A DNA stretch of 64,000 nt from NCBI RefSeq assembly GCF_900129455.1, contig NZ_FQVU01000007.1:1-64000 (forward strand), in the 5' to 3' direction. Positions within the stretch are counted from its first letter, which is position 1, and each line of letters opens with the position of its first letter. Position numbers and translations under genes: made by a program. Below the pieces are notes generated by a model. It did no database searches. It was not told the origin of the DNA and saw nothing but the letters and a program-made list of their open reading frames with translations. The stretch comes from Jatrophihabitans endophyticus. Lineage in GTDB: Bacteria > Actinomycetota > Actinomycetes > Mycobacteriales > Jatrophihabitantaceae. Shown here piece by piece: positions 33,900-43,339 of the stretch.

Positions 33900-35342
33900 T
33901 CAGGCGTCGTGCTGCAGCGCGTCGCCGGCCCACTCGATGTGGAACATGCCGTCGCGGTCGATGCGGCGATAGGTGTGGGCGCCGAAGTTGTCACGCAGGC
34001 CCTGGATGAGGGCGGCCGGCAGCCGTTCGCGACGCAGCCCGTCGAAGTAGGACAGCGACGAGGCGAAGGCCGGGACCGGAATGCCCGCGAGCGAGGCCTG
34101 CGAGACCACCTGGCGCCAGGCGTCCAGCCCGTTGCGGACCGCGTCGGCGAAGTAGGGCGCCACGAGCAGGCTGGGCAGGTCGGGGTCGTCGGTGTAGGCG
34201 TCGTGGATGCGATCGAGGAACCGGGCCCGGATGATGCAGCCGCCCCGCCAGATCATCGCCATGGCACCGGGGTCGACGTCCCAGTCGTACTCGACGCTGC
34301 CGGCCTTGATCTGGTCGAAGCCCTGTGCGTAGGCGACCACCTTCGAGGCGTAGAGCGCCAGCCGGACGTTCTCGATGTACTCGTCGCGGTCGGACGCGTC
34401 GAGTTCGCCGGTCTCGGTGCCGAACGCGTCCCGGGCGGGCCCGCGCTGCTCGGCGTGCGACGACAGGGCACGGGCGAAGGTGGCCTCGGCGATGCCGGTG
34501 ATGGGCACGCCGAGATCGAGCGCGCTCTGCACCGTCCACCGGCCGGTGCCCTTCTGCTCGGCCTGGTCCACGACGACGTCGACGAACGGCGTGCCCGTGT
34601 CGGCGTCTTCCTGGGCCAGCACGACCGCGGTGATCTCGATGAGGAAGCTCTCGAGGTCGCCCTCGTTCCAGGTACGGAAGATGTCGGCGATCTCGGCCGG
34701 CGTCGCGCCCAGGCCTTCGCGCAGCAAGTCGTAGGCCTCGGCGATCAACTGCATGTCGGCGTACTCGATGCCGTTGTGCACCATCTTGACGAAGTGCCCG
34801 GCGCCGTCCGGCCCGACGTGGACGCAACACGGCTCGCCGTCGACCTCGGCGGCGATGGAGCGGAAGATCGGCCCGAGCCGGTCCCACGCGTGCCGCGAGC
34901 CGCCGGGCATGATCGACGGCCCGTTCAGCGCGCCCTCCTCGCCGCCGGAGACGCCGCAGCCGACGAAGTGGATGCCCTTGTCGCTGAGCTGCTGCTCCCG
35001 GCGCCGGGTGTCGGCGTAGTGCGCGTTGCCGCAGTCGACGATGATGTCGCCCTCGTCGAGCAGCGGGACGAGCTCATCGATGACGGCATCGGTCGGAGCG
35101 CCGGCCTTGACCATGACGATGATCGCGCGGGGCTGCTCGATCGAGGCGACGAAGTCCTCGAGCCGCTCGGAGGGGACGAAGGTGCCCTCGTCGCCGTGCT
35201 CGGCCACCAGCGACTCGGTACGGGCATGGGTGCGGTTGTGCAGCGCGACGGTGTGCCCGTTGCGGGCCAGGTTGCGGGCCAGGTTGCGGCCCATCACCGC
35301 GAGGCCGGTGACGCCGATCGTGGCTGATGGTTCGGTGCTCAT
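33900..35342 (-). CDS. gndA: NADP-dependent 6-phosphogluconate dehydrogenase, long form
   Basis: 480-residue decarboxylating 6PGDH of the classical dimeric type. GVTGLAVMGRNLARNLARNG loop, VDCGNAHYADT, GVSGGEEGALNGPSIMPGG, and catalytic [13 protein letters not shown]. Long C-terminal helical domain with EGDLESFLIEITA and the tail region AHTYRRIDRDGMFHIEW. ATG 35342 matches the family; an upstream in-frame ATG at 35411 adds a non-conserved stretch. It makes ribulose-5-phosphate and NADPH. Confidence 0.95.
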   Translation of the reverse strand: MSTEPSATIGVTGLAVMGRNLARNLARNGHTVALHNRTHARTESLVAEHGDEGTFVPSERLEDFVASIEQPRAIIVMVKAGAPTDAVIDELVPLLDEGDIIVDCGNAHYADTRRREQQLSDKGIHFVGCGVSGGEEGALNGPSIMPGGSRHAWDRLGPIFRSIAAEVDGEPCCVHVGPDGAGHFVKMVHNGIEYADMQLIAEAYDLLREGLGATPAEIADIFRTWNEGDLESFLIEITAVVLAQEDADTGTPFVDVVVDQAEQKGTGRWTVQSALDLGVPITGIAEATFARALSSHAEQRGPARDAFGTETGELDASDRDEYIENVRLALYASKVVAYAQGFDQIKAGSVEYDWDVDPGAMAMIWRGGCIIRARFLDRIHDAYTDDPDLPSLLVAPYFADAVRNGLDAWRQVVSQASLAGIPVPAFASSLSYFDGLRRERLPAALIQGLRDNFGAHTYRRIDRDGMFHIEWAGDALQHDA

Positions 35343-35502
35343 GAGACCAACGTAATCGGGCCGAAAAGCGAACCGAGCCCCGGCGGTTGCTGGCGCCGAG
35401 GGCCGTCTCACGCTAATCTCACGTCTGCGCGGGGAGCGTCAGTGGCCGGCTGCGGGACGCCGGTCGATTCCGAGAGGTTCGGCCCCCGCCCATGAGCTAC
35501 TC

Positions 35503-36972
35503 ATGACCGCCCGCGTCTACCCCACGATCGCGGCCGCCGTGAAGGCCGCGAAACGCACCGCCGTCGCGCCGCTGGCCTGGGACCCGGTCGACCACCTCCT
35601 GTCGCGCTTCTCCTTCGGCTCGACCACGTCGTCGCGCTCGTACGTCACCAAGCGCGGCCCCGACGCCTGGTACGACCTGATGGTCTCGCGGGCCCGCAGC
35701 TACCCCGGCTACTCCGGCCACCCGGCCGTCGCCGCCCAGGGGCCGCTCCTGGGCATGACCCCCTACGACCTGCGGCAGTGGCTCAAGAGCAACAACCGCG
35801 AGTACGGCTGGGACGCGATGGACCAGCTCACCCGCGTCACGCTGGGGCTGCAGGCCTGGAGCGGGTCGCAGCTCGCCGAGGTGCTGGTCGACTTCTTCAG
35901 CAACCACCTCAACGTGCCGAACCACAACGGCGACGTCTGGGTCACCCGCCACGCCTACGACCGCGACGTCGTCCGCAAGTACGCGACCGGCTCGTTCACC
36001 AACATGCTGCTCGCCTCGTCCAAGCACCCGGCGATGCTGACCTACCTGAGCCTCAAGGACTCGACCAAGGGTGCGGTCAACGAGAACTACGGCCGCGAGC
36101 TGCTCGAACTGCACACGGTGGGGCTGCGCTACAGCGAGAACGACGTCAAGAACGCCGCACGCCTGCTCACCGGACGGACGCTGACCAACAGCTTCCACTA
36201 CGTCTTCGACGACTACGTGCATCCCACCGGCAAGGTGACGGTGCTGGGCTTCACCCACGCCAACAGCAACGCGGCGGCGGGGGAGAAGGCGGGCGACGAC
36301 CTGCTGCGCTACCTCGCGTCGCACCCGTACACGGCGCAGAACCTCGCCCGCAAGATGTGCGTCCGCTTCGTCTCGGACTCGCCGTCGACCGACCTCGTCA
36401 ACGCCGTGGCCAAGGCCTATCTCGACGGCCGGACGCAGATCCTGCCGATGGTGTCGACGATCCTGCGTTCGGTCGAGTTCTGGCAGAGCCGCGGCAAGAA
36501 GGTGCGCCGCCCCGCCGAGAACCTGCTCGCGACCGTGCGTGTGCTGGGCATCGGCGCGAGCAGCTGGAAGGACGCGCTCAACACGCTGACCTGGGTCAGC
36601 GGCGGCATGGGCCATACGCCGCTGGAGTGGGCGGCCCCCAACGGCTACCCGGACGTCGCGGCCGCCTGGCGCTCGCCCGGCGCGCTGCTCAAGACGTGGG
36701 AGCAGCACGTGGCGCTCACCGGCGGCTGGTGGGGCGGCCTGACCAAGCCCGACGTCGCCGCGCTCTACGGCGACGCGAAGACCAGCGGCGAGGCCATCGC
36801 CGCAATGGCCAAGCGGCTCACCGGCACGACGTGGACGGCCGACCACCTCGCCGCCGTGCAGACGGTCGCCGGCGAGCCCGCCGCGACCGCGATCGGCCGG
36901 TCGCGCCTCAGCTGGCTCGGCTACTACGTCGCCGCCGTCATCCTCGACGGCCCCCACCACGCGCTGCGTTGA
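35503..36972 (+). CDS. DUF1800 protein
   Basis: 489 residues of the DUF1800 family: early HLLSRFSFG motif, NHLNVPNHNGDVWVTRH, NYGRELLELHTVG and AARLLTGRTL. The family has no established function and is almost always paired with DUF1501, as here (14 bp apart). No signal peptide is seen at this start, although the DUF1501 partner has a Tat signal; the pair may be exported as a complex. No alternative upstream start adds a signal. Confidence 0.88.
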   Translation: MTARVYPTIAAAVKAAKRTAVAPLAWDPVDHLLSRFSFGSTTSSRSYVTKRGPDAWYDLMVSRARSYPGYSGHPAVAAQGPLLGMTPYDLRQWLKSNNREYGWDAMDQLTRVTLGLQAWSGSQLAEVLVDFFSNHLNVPNHNGDVWVTRHAYDRDVVRKYATGSFTNMLLASSKHPAMLTYLSLKDSTKGAVNENYGRELLELHTVGLRYSENDVKNAARLLTGRTLTNSFHYVFDDYVHPTGKVTVLGFTHANSNAAAGEKAGDDLLRYLASHPYTAQNLARKMCVRFVSDSPSTDLVNAVAKAYLDGRTQILPMVSTILRSVEFWQSRGKKVRRPAENLLATVRVLGIGASSWKDALNTLTWVSGGMGHTPLEWAAPNGYPDVAAAWRSPGALLKTWEQHVALTGGWWGGLTKPDVAALYGDAKTSGEAIAAMAKRLTGTTWTADHLAAVQTVAGEPAATAIGRSRLSWLGYYVAAVILDGPHHALR

Positions 36973-36986
36973 GAACGGACGACCCG

Positions 36987-38297
36987 ATGCACACCGAGAA
37001 CGCCTTCGAGAGCACGATCCGCGCGCACGCCGATCGCGTCGGCGCGCAACTCTGCGCGCAGGACGACGCGTGGGGTACCGGTGGCTGGACCCGGCGCCGG
37101 TTCCTCGCCGGCGTGGGCATGGCCGGCGTCGCCGCCATGGGCACGCAGCTGGCGACCACGCGCGCGGCGTACGCCGCCACGCCGTCGACGTCCGATCGCA
37201 CGCTGATCGTGATCTTCATGCGCGGCGCGGCGGACGGCCTGCGCATCGTCCAGCCCAACACCGCCGACCTGGGGCTGGACTACCTCAAGCAGGTCCGATC
37301 CGGGCTGACGCTGGGCGACGCCAACCTCGTCGGGTTGTCGGGCGGCTGGGGCCTGAACGCCAAGCTCAAGCCGCTCTACGACCAGCTGTGGGCGACCGGC
37401 GAGCTGGCGTTCGTGCCCGGCTGCTCGCAGGGCGGCATCTCGCGCAGTCACTTCCAGGCCCAGCAGTGGCTGGAGAAGGGGGGATCGGACACGTCGTCGA
37501 CCGGCTGGCTCGAGCGCACTCTCGAGGCGCTGGGCCCCGGCACGACGTTCCGGGCGGTCGCCGAGGGCTCGGCGCGGCCGGTCGCGCTGGCCGGAGCGGA
37601 GCCGTCGCTGACCATGAACGCGATCGGCGACTTCAAGTTCCCCGGCGGGGACTCGCTCGCTCCGACGGCGCAGCAGGCCCTGCTCTCGCTCTACCGCGGC
37701 GTCGGCGGGCCGCTCGGCGCCGACGTCCCCACCACGATCTCGGCGCTGTCCACGGCCGACACCATCCGGGCCCAGGCGGCGACGAGCGTGACCTACCCGA
37801 GCGGTTCCTTCGGCACCCAGCTGAAGAACCTCGCCCAGATCCTGCGGGCCGAGGTCGGCATGCAGGTCGCCACGGTGGACGTCGGCGGGTGGGACACCCA
37901 CACCGACGAGGTCGGCGACCTGGACAACAACCTCGACTACACCGCGCGGACGCTCAAGGCCTTCATGGACGACCTCGGCGTCGAGCGGCGTAAGCGCGTC
38001 ACCGTCGCCGTCATGACGGAGTTCGGGCGTCGGGTGGCGATGAACGCCAGCGGCGGCACCGACCACGGCCACGGCAGCCTGATGTGGCTGCTCGGCGGCG
38101 GCCTGGCGGGTAGTGGCGTCTACGGCAAGTGGACGCCGCTCGCGGCGAACACGCTGGACTCCGGCGATGTGCCGGGCGTGAACAACCCCTTCGACGTGCT
38201 CGGCGAGCTCGTGCAGAAACGCCTCAACGTGGGATCGCTGTCCGACGTCTTCGTGGGCTACCAGCCCAACCAGCTGGGCGTCGCGACGGCGGGCTGA
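36987..38297 (+). CDS. DUF1501 protein with Tat signal
   Basis: 436 residues. A twin-arginine signal (TRRRFLAGVGMAGVAAMG, about residues 33-50) ends in RAAYA, so export in folded form is expected. The mature part has the DUF1501 sequence: FMRGAADGLRIVQP, CSQGGISRSHFQAQQWLEKG, WDTHTDEVGDLDNNL and MTEFGRRV, with histidines and aspartates resembling the sulfatase/alkaline phosphatase fold. Biochemical role unknown. Partner of the DUF1800 gene. Confidence 0.9.
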   Translation: MHTENAFESTIRAHADRVGAQLCAQDDAWGTGGWTRRRFLAGVGMAGVAAMGTQLATTRAAYAATPSTSDRTLIVIFMRGAADGLRIVQPNTADLGLDYLKQVRSGLTLGDANLVGLSGGWGLNAKLKPLYDQLWATGELAFVPGCSQGGISRSHFQAQQWLEKGGSDTSSTGWLERTLEALGPGTTFRAVAEGSARPVALAGAEPSLTMNAIGDFKFPGGDSLAPTAQQALLSLYRGVGGPLGADVPTTISALSTADTIRAQAATSVTYPSGSFGTQLKNLAQILRAEVGMQVATVDVGGWDTHTDEVGDLDNNLDYTARTLKAFMDDLGVERRKRVTVAVMTEFGRRVAMNASGGTDHGHGSLMWLLGGGLAGSGVYGKWTPLAANTLDSGDVPGVNNPFDVLGELVQKRLNVGSLSDVFVGYQPNQLGVATAG

Positions 38298-38318
38298 CGG
38301 CGTCACTACCGTAGGGGC

Positions 38319-39569
38319 ATGCCCCCTATCGAGAACGCGAGCGTGGCGATCGTCGGCGGCCGGGTGGTCGTCGGCGACGGCACCGTCCACGAATCCGGGA
38401 CGGTCCTCGTGACCGACAGCGTGATCGCCGCGGTGGGCGTCGACGTCACGGTGCCCGACGGCGTCGAGACCGTCGACGCGTCCGGGCGGTGGGTGCTACC
38501 GGGCTTCGTGGAGGCGCACGGCCACGTCGGCATCGACGAGGAGGCGCAGGGCTGGGCGGGCGACGACACCAACGAGATGACCGACCCCAACGGGGCGCGC
38601 TTCCGTGCGATCGACGCCATCAACCCCGCCGACATCGGCTTTCGCGACGCGCTGTCGGGCGGGGTCACGTCGGTGGTGGTGAAGCCCGGCAGCGGCAACC
38701 CGATCGGTGGGCAGACCGTCGCGATCAAGACGTGGGGCCGCATCGTCGACGAGATGGTGATGAAGGCGCCGGCGTCGGTGAAGAGCGCGCTCGGCGAGAA
38801 CCCCAAACGCGTCTACGGCGACCGCAAGCAGCTGCCCTCGACCCGGCAGGGCGTGGCGGCCGTGATCCGCGAGGCGTTCCTCAAGGCGCAGGACTACCGG
38901 CGGCGACGGGACGCGGCCGCCGAGGAGGGCAAGCCGTTCGACCGCGACCCCACCGGCGAGGTGCTGGTGCGGGTGCTCGACGGCGAGCTGCCGTGGAGCC
39001 AGCACACCCATCGTGCCGACGACATCGCCACCGCGATCCGCCTCGCCGACGAGTTCGGGTACCGGCTGATCGTCAACCACGCCACCGAGGGCTTCCTGCT
39101 CGCCGACGTGCTGGCCGATCGGGACATCCCGTGCGTCGTCGGGCCGCTGTTCACCACGCGCTCCAAGGTCGAGCTCCGGGAGCGCACCATCGCCAACCCC
39201 GGCCGGCTCGCGAACGCCGGCGTGCGGGTCGCGATCACCACCGACCACCCGGTCGTGCCGATCCATTTCCTCGTCCACCAGGCGACGCTGGCGGTGAAGG
39301 AGGGCATGACCCGCGACGACGCGCTCCGTGCGATCACCGTCAACCCGGCGCAGATCATGGGTCTCGACGACCGGGTCGGCTCGCTGCGCCCCGGTCTGGA
39401 CGGCGACGTCGTGATCTGGGACGGCGACCCGCTCGACGTCATGAGCCGCGCGCTGCGGGTGTTCGTGCGGGGCGTCGACGTCTACGAGTGGCGCGCCGAC
39501 GGCAGCGGCGAGGGCGTCACCGCGAGTCCGTACTCGTTCCCGCCAGCAGCTCACCGAGCTGGCCGTTGA
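38319..39569 (+). CDS. Amidohydrolase (imidazolonepropionase-like)
   Basis: 416-residue metal-dependent hydrolase. First strand motif EAHGHVG (HxH), second-shell VNHAT (His) and TTDHP (Asp); C-terminal NPAQIMGLDDRVGSLRPGLDGDVVIWDGDP with the composite beta-sandwich typical of the family. Cytosolic. Substrate not evident; related actinobacterial proteins are annotated as imidazolonepropionase-like or dipeptidase-like. Its 3' end overlaps 53 bp of the convergent esterase gene. Confidence 0.85.
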   Translation: MPPIENASVAIVGGRVVVGDGTVHESGTVLVTDSVIAAVGVDVTVPDGVETVDASGRWVLPGFVEAHGHVGIDEEAQGWAGDDTNEMTDPNGARFRAIDAINPADIGFRDALSGGVTSVVVKPGSGNPIGGQTVAIKTWGRIVDEMVMKAPASVKSALGENPKRVYGDRKQLPSTRQGVAAVIREAFLKAQDYRRRRDAAAEEGKPFDRDPTGEVLVRVLDGELPWSQHTHRADDIATAIRLADEFGYRLIVNHATEGFLLADVLADRDIPCVVGPLFTTRSKVELRERTIANPGRLANAGVRVAITTDHPVVPIHFLVHQATLAVKEGMTRDDALRAITVNPAQIMGLDDRVGSLRPGLDGDVVIWDGDPLDVMSRALRVFVRGVDVYEWRADGSGEGVTASPYSFPPAAHRAGR

Positions 39570-40494
39570 TCCAGGTCGTCGCGGCGTCGGCGCCGCTGCT
39601 GAACGTCTCCATGCCGTAGAAGCCGTGGATCAGTCCGGGGAAGCGGCGGGCCCGGACCGGGACGCCGGCAGCCGTGAGCGCCTCGGCGTAGCGGTCGCCC
39701 TCGTCGCGCAGCGGGTCGAACTCGGCGGTGGCGACGACGGCCGGCGCGATGCCGGCCAGGCTGTCCGCGAGCAGCGGCGACACCCGCGGGTCGGCCGCCA
39801 ACGCGGCCGCTCGCTCGTCGTCGGGGCCGGCCGAGGCCAGGTACTGCGCGGCGAACCAGTGCATGTCGTCGAGCGTGAGGAAGTAGCCGGCGCCGTTCTC
39901 GGTCCGTGACGAGTAGTCGCCGAGCATGTCGACGGCCGGGTAGACGAGCAGCTGCGCGGCGAGGGCGATGCCGTCACGGTGGGCGAGCTGCGCGCAGACC
40001 GCGGCGAGGTTGCCGCCGGCGCTGTCACCCCCGACGACGAGCCGGTCCTCGTCGTCGCCGTAGTCGTCGACGTGGTCGGCCACCCAGCGCAGCGCTGCGT
40101 AGCTGGTGTCGAGCGCGGCCGGGAAGGGCTGCTCGGGGGCGAGGGGGTAGTCGACGCTGACGACGACCGCGCCGGTGTCGCGACACAGCCGGCGGCACAC
40201 GTTCTCGTGGGTGTCGAGGTCGCCGATGACGAAGCCGCCGCCGTGGAAGTAGACGACGGTCGGCCGGGTGGCGCGGCCGTCGGCCTCGGGCCGGTAGACG
40301 CGCACCGGGATGCCGTCGCCGATCGTCCCCGGCGTCACCGAGGCCACCGGCACGAGCGAGGCGGGGTCGCGCAGGTCGACCATCAACGTGCGAAGGCCGG
40401 CTCGCGCCTGGTCCGGCGTGCCCTGGGAGATCGGCGGGTTCCCGGCGGCCTCCATCATCTGCAGCAGGCCGGCGATCTGGGGGTCGAGTGGCAT
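39517..40494 (-). CDS. HSL-family alpha/beta hydrolase (esterase/lipase)
   Basis: 325-residue hormone-sensitive-lipase-type esterase. Oxyanion motif YFHGGGFVIGD, nucleophile GGDSAGGNLA, Asp in ATAEFDPLRDEGD and His in IHGFYG. The full triad is present, length is normal, and there is no signal peptide. Substrates are usually short acyl esters. Confidence 0.93.
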   Translation of the reverse strand: MPLDPQIAGLLQMMEAAGNPPISQGTPDQARAGLRTLMVDLRDPASLVPVASVTPGTIGDGIPVRVYRPEADGRATRPTVVYFHGGGFVIGDLDTHENVCRRLCRDTGAVVVSVDYPLAPEQPFPAALDTSYAALRWVADHVDDYGDDEDRLVVGGDSAGGNLAAVCAQLAHRDGIALAAQLLVYPAVDMLGDYSSRTENGAGYFLTLDDMHWFAAQYLASAGPDDERAAALAADPRVSPLLADSLAGIAPAVVATAEFDPLRDEGDRYAEALTAAGVPVRARRFPGLIHGFYGMETFSSGADAATTWINGQLGELLAGTSTDSR

Positions 40495-40522
40495 GCCGCG
40501 ATCCTGGCACGCGCGGACGGGC

Positions 40523-40981
40523 TCAGCGCGCCAGGGGGCGGAACCACCGGCTGCTCGCGGGCAGCACGAGCAGCGCGATGACGGCCGCGTCCAGGACGAG
40601 ACCGACGATCTCGAGCAGTCGTGCCAACCCGAGCTGCGGTCGGGTCATCGTCGACAGGGTCAGCACGACGCCGAGGCCGGCGAGACCCCAGGTGGCGAGC
40701 CGGGCCCAGTTGCGCCCCTGCGTCACGTGACGGGTGAGGACGGGGAAGAGGACCAGGACGGCGACGTAGCCGAGCGCCGTCACGGTCATGGCGGTGGTCA
40801 CGCTGGCGTCGCTCGGCGGTGGGGTGGCGTCGCGCAGCCGCCGCCGCACGTCGTCGAGTCGGACCAGGAAGACGACGAGCGAGATCGCGCTGACCGCGGC
40901 GGTGGCGATCATCAGCCGGGCGGCCGTCACGACCGCGTGCGGCCGGACGACGGGCGCGGCCGGGGCAGCGGTCTCCATCAT
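40523..40981 (-). CDS. Four-helix membrane protein, unknown
   Basis: 152 residues with four hydrophobic segments (about 20-42, 68-86, 100-118, 122-142) and basic cytosolic loops. AAGGGGG lies 5 bp upstream of ATG 40981. No recognised family. It lies between the esterase gene (same strand) and the divergent Nudix gene. Confidence 0.65.
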   Translation of the reverse strand: MMETAAPAAPVVRPHAVVTAARLMIATAAVSAISLVVFLVRLDDVRRRLRDATPPPSDASVTTAMTVTALGYVAVLVLFPVLTRHVTQGRNWARLATWGLAGLGVVLTLSTMTRPQLGLARLLEIVGLVLDAAVIALLVLPASSRWFRPLAR

Positions 40982-41031
40982 GGCGACCCCCTTCGTCACC
41001 TCCGACGGTACGGTGCCCGACACTGGAAACC

Positions 41032-41568
41032 GTGGATGTCGACCTCGAATCGCGGCCGCGTCGCGCTCGTGCCACCGTGCGGGTGCTGCTCGTGGACGAC
41101 CGGGAACGGCTGCTGCTGATGCACGACAGCGACCAGGGGCTGCCGCGCGAGCACCCCGGTTTCTCCTGGTGGATGACACCGGGCGGCGGCATCGACCCCG
41201 GCGAGGACGTCGTGGCCGCCGCGGTCCGCGAGCTGCGCGAGGAGACCGGGCTCGTCGTGACCGCGGCCGACGTCCGCGGACCGGTGGCGAGTGTGCGGGT
41301 CGTGCACGGCTACAGCGACAAGGTGATCGACTCGCACGACACCTACGTGCTCGTCCGCGCCGCCGCCTTCGACGTCGACACCGCCGGCTTCACCGCCGAC
41401 GAGCAGCAGACCGTGCTCGGGCAGCACTGGTGGACGCGCGCCGAGCTCGACGCGACGGCCGAGACGGTCTGGCCGGGCAACCTCGCCGAGCTCTGGGACG
41501 CCGCCGGCGATCCCAGGCGCTGGCCCCTCGGCCTGCCCGCGGTCGAGGAGTCCAGCGTCCCGGCCTGA
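41032..41568 (+). CDS. Nudix hydrolase
   Basis: 178-residue Nudix enzyme, hydrolysing a nucleoside diphosphate linked to another group. The Nudix box is complete: GGGIDPGEDVVAAAVREL followed by REETGL. Substrate not evident. GTG 41032 (VDVDLESRP) is the start; the gene ends 3 bp from the convergent glyA stop. Confidence 0.92.
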   Translation: MDVDLESRPRRARATVRVLLVDDRERLLLMHDSDQGLPREHPGFSWWMTPGGGIDPGEDVVAAAVRELREETGLVVTAADVRGPVASVRVVHGYSDKVIDSHDTYVLVRAAAFDVDTAGFTADEQQTVLGQHWWTRAELDATAETVWPGNLAELWDAAGDPRRWPLGLPAVEESSVPA

Positions 41569-41571
41569 CGG

Positions 41572-43020
41572 TCAGCCGAGGTCGAGACCGGGGTAGAGCG
41601 GGTTCGCGGCGAGCAGCTCGTCGGCGGCGGTGTGGGTCTTCTCGGCCACCCCGTCGGCGATGGTGTACTTCGCCTTGGACGACCCGCCGCTGGCGGCGGC
41701 GGTCGGGGCCGTCGCGGTGAGGACGTCGACGATGAGCTCGGCGACGCGGTCGAACTCGGCCGTGCCGAACCCGCGCGAGGTCAGCGCGGGCGTGCCGATG
41801 CGCACGCCCGACGTGTACCAGGCGCCGTTGGGGTCCCGGGGGATCGCGTTGCGGTTCGTGACGATGCCGGAGTCCAGCAGTGCGGACTCGGCCTGCCGGC
41901 CGGTGATGCCGAAGCCGGAGACGTCCAGCAGCACGAGGTGGTTCTCGGTGCCGCCGGTGACGAGCCGCACGCCGCGGCGGGACAGCCCCTCGGCCAGCGC
42001 GACGGCGTTGTCGGCGACGTCCTGGGCGTGGGCGCGGAAGGAGTCCTGACGCGCCTCGGCGAGGGCGACCGCCTTCGCAGCCATGACGTGACCGAGCGGG
42101 CCGCCCAGCACCATCGGGCAGCCGCGGTCGACCGAGTCGGCGAACTCCGGCTGGCACAGCACCATGCCCCCGCGCGGGCCGCGGAGCGACTTGTGGGTGG
42201 TGGTCGTGACGACGTGGGCGTGCGGCACCGGGTCGAAGTCGCCGGTGAACACCTTGCCGGCGACGAGACCGGCGAAGTGCGCCATGTCGACCATCAACAC
42301 GGCGCCGACCTCGTCGGCGATCTCGCGCATGGTGGCGAAATTGACTTTGCGCGGATACGCGGAATATCCGGCGATGAGGACGAGCGGCTTGAACTCGCGC
42401 GCGGTCGCGCGGACGGCGTCGTAGTCGAGCAGGCCGGTCTCGGGATCGGTGCCGTAGGACGACTGCTCGAACATCTTGCCGCTGATGTTGGGCCGGAAAC
42501 CGTGGGTGAGGTGCCCGCCGGCATCGAGTGACATGCCCAGCGCGCGCTGGTTGCCCATGGCGCGGCGCAGCTGCTGCCAGTCGTCCTCGGTGAGGTCGTT
42601 GACGTGCTTGGCGCCGGCCTCGGCGAGCGCGGGCGACTCGATGCGCTGCGCGAGGATCGCCCAGAAGGCGACGAGGTTCGCGTCGATGCCCGAGTGCGGC
42701 TGCACGTATGCGTGCGATGCGCCGAACAGCGCCTTCGCGTGCTCGGCCGCCGCCTGCTCGACGGTGTCGATGTTCTGGCAGGCGGCGTAGAACCGGTGGC
42801 CCACGGTGCCCTCGGCGTACTTGTCCGAGAGCCAGGTGCCCATCGTCAGCAGCGTGGCGGGCGACGCGTAGTTCTCGCTGGCGATCAGCTTCAGCGACGC
42901 GCGCTGGTCGGCCAGCTCGCCGCGAATCGCGCCCGCGACCGTCGGCTCGACCGACTCGATCACCTGCAGCGCGGCCTGGTACGCGGACGACGCGGTGGCG
43001 GCGTCGAAGGGCAGTGACAT
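41572..43020 (-). CDS. glyA: Serine hydroxymethyltransferase
   Basis: 482-residue PLP enzyme interconverting serine and glycine with tetrahydrofolate. PLP lysine in [14 protein letters not shown]; substrate motifs [32 protein letters not shown] and [13 protein letters not shown]. An insertion near residues 125-185 ([17 protein letters not shown]...) distinguishes this long actinobacterial form from the 420-residue E. coli enzyme. A ZTP riboswitch lies in the 5' leader. Confidence 0.95.
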   Translation of the reverse strand: MSLPFDAATASSAYQAALQVIESVEPTVAGAIRGELADQRASLKLIASENYASPATLLTMGTWLSDKYAEGTVGHRFYAACQNIDTVEQAAAEHAKALFGASHAYVQPHSGIDANLVAFWAILAQRIESPALAEAGAKHVNDLTEDDWQQLRRAMGNQRALGMSLDAGGHLTHGFRPNISGKMFEQSSYGTDPETGLLDYDAVRATAREFKPLVLIAGYSAYPRKVNFATMREIADEVGAVLMVDMAHFAGLVAGKVFTGDFDPVPHAHVVTTTTHKSLRGPRGGMVLCQPEFADSVDRGCPMVLGGPLGHVMAAKAVALAEARQDSFRAHAQDVADNAVALAEGLSRRGVRLVTGGTENHLVLLDVSGFGITGRQAESALLDSGIVTNRNAIPRDPNGAWYTSGVRIGTPALTSRGFGTAEFDRVAELIVDVLTATAPTAAASGGSSKAKYTIADGVAEKTHTAADELLAANPLYPGLDLG

Positions 43021-43045
43021 GAGGGCCTCCGTCGGTCGTCTCGGT

Positions 43046-43125
43046 GAGCCCAGGCGCGCGGCGGTGGTGCGCGAGCCGCTCCCCGGTGGTCGGATCCACC
43101 TGCGAAGCGCCAGTCACGGCTCGCG
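43046..43125 (-). ncRNA. ZTP (pfl) riboswitch in the glyA leader
   Basis: Reading the minus strand, the conserved pfl elements occur in order: CGTGACTGGCG, then AGGTGGA, then ACCACCGGGGAGC, a variable GC-rich stem, and CGCCTGGGC (43048-43055 on the plus strand), 26 bp before the glyA ATG. These are the core motifs of the ZTP/ZMP riboswitch, known to switch on glyA and other folate or purine genes when 10-formyl-THF is short. A TAGGGT -10 hexamer at 43130-43135 places the RNA start just upstream. Confidence 0.88.
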
Positions 43126-43272
43126 GCTCACCCTAGCGGACCGTGCCCGTGGGCCGCGGGCGACGGCCGCCGCCGCGTCCCTGCCGCCTTCCACCGTCAC
43201 GGCTCGTTACGACGGCAGCGTCGGCTCACCTCCCCCTCGACCACCGGCCGTCCACGGGATGTCGCACGGGGC

Positions 43273-43316
43273 GTGTGCAGACTGCACACGGGCCGTATAC
43301 GGGCCGCACACGGGCT
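43273..43316. promoter_or_regulatory. Palindrome followed by three 11-bp tandem repeats
   Basis: GTGTGCAG-A-CTGCACAC (43273-43289) is a perfect 8-1-8 palindrome. It runs into three direct copies with an 11-bp period: GCACACGGGCC, GTATACGGGCC, GCACACGGGCT (43284-43316). An 11-bp period puts repeats on one face of the helix, as in cooperative operator sites. It lies between the glyA leader and the decayed gene at 43340; what it controls is not clear. Confidence 0.45.
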
Positions 43317-43339
43317 GTCCTACGCGGCGCGGGGGCGCC

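Noticed and set aside
35503-38297. DUF1800/DUF1501 pair as part of a secretion or phage-like system
   Set aside because: No structural, baseplate or secretion-machine gene nearby; the pair occurs alone in many genomes.
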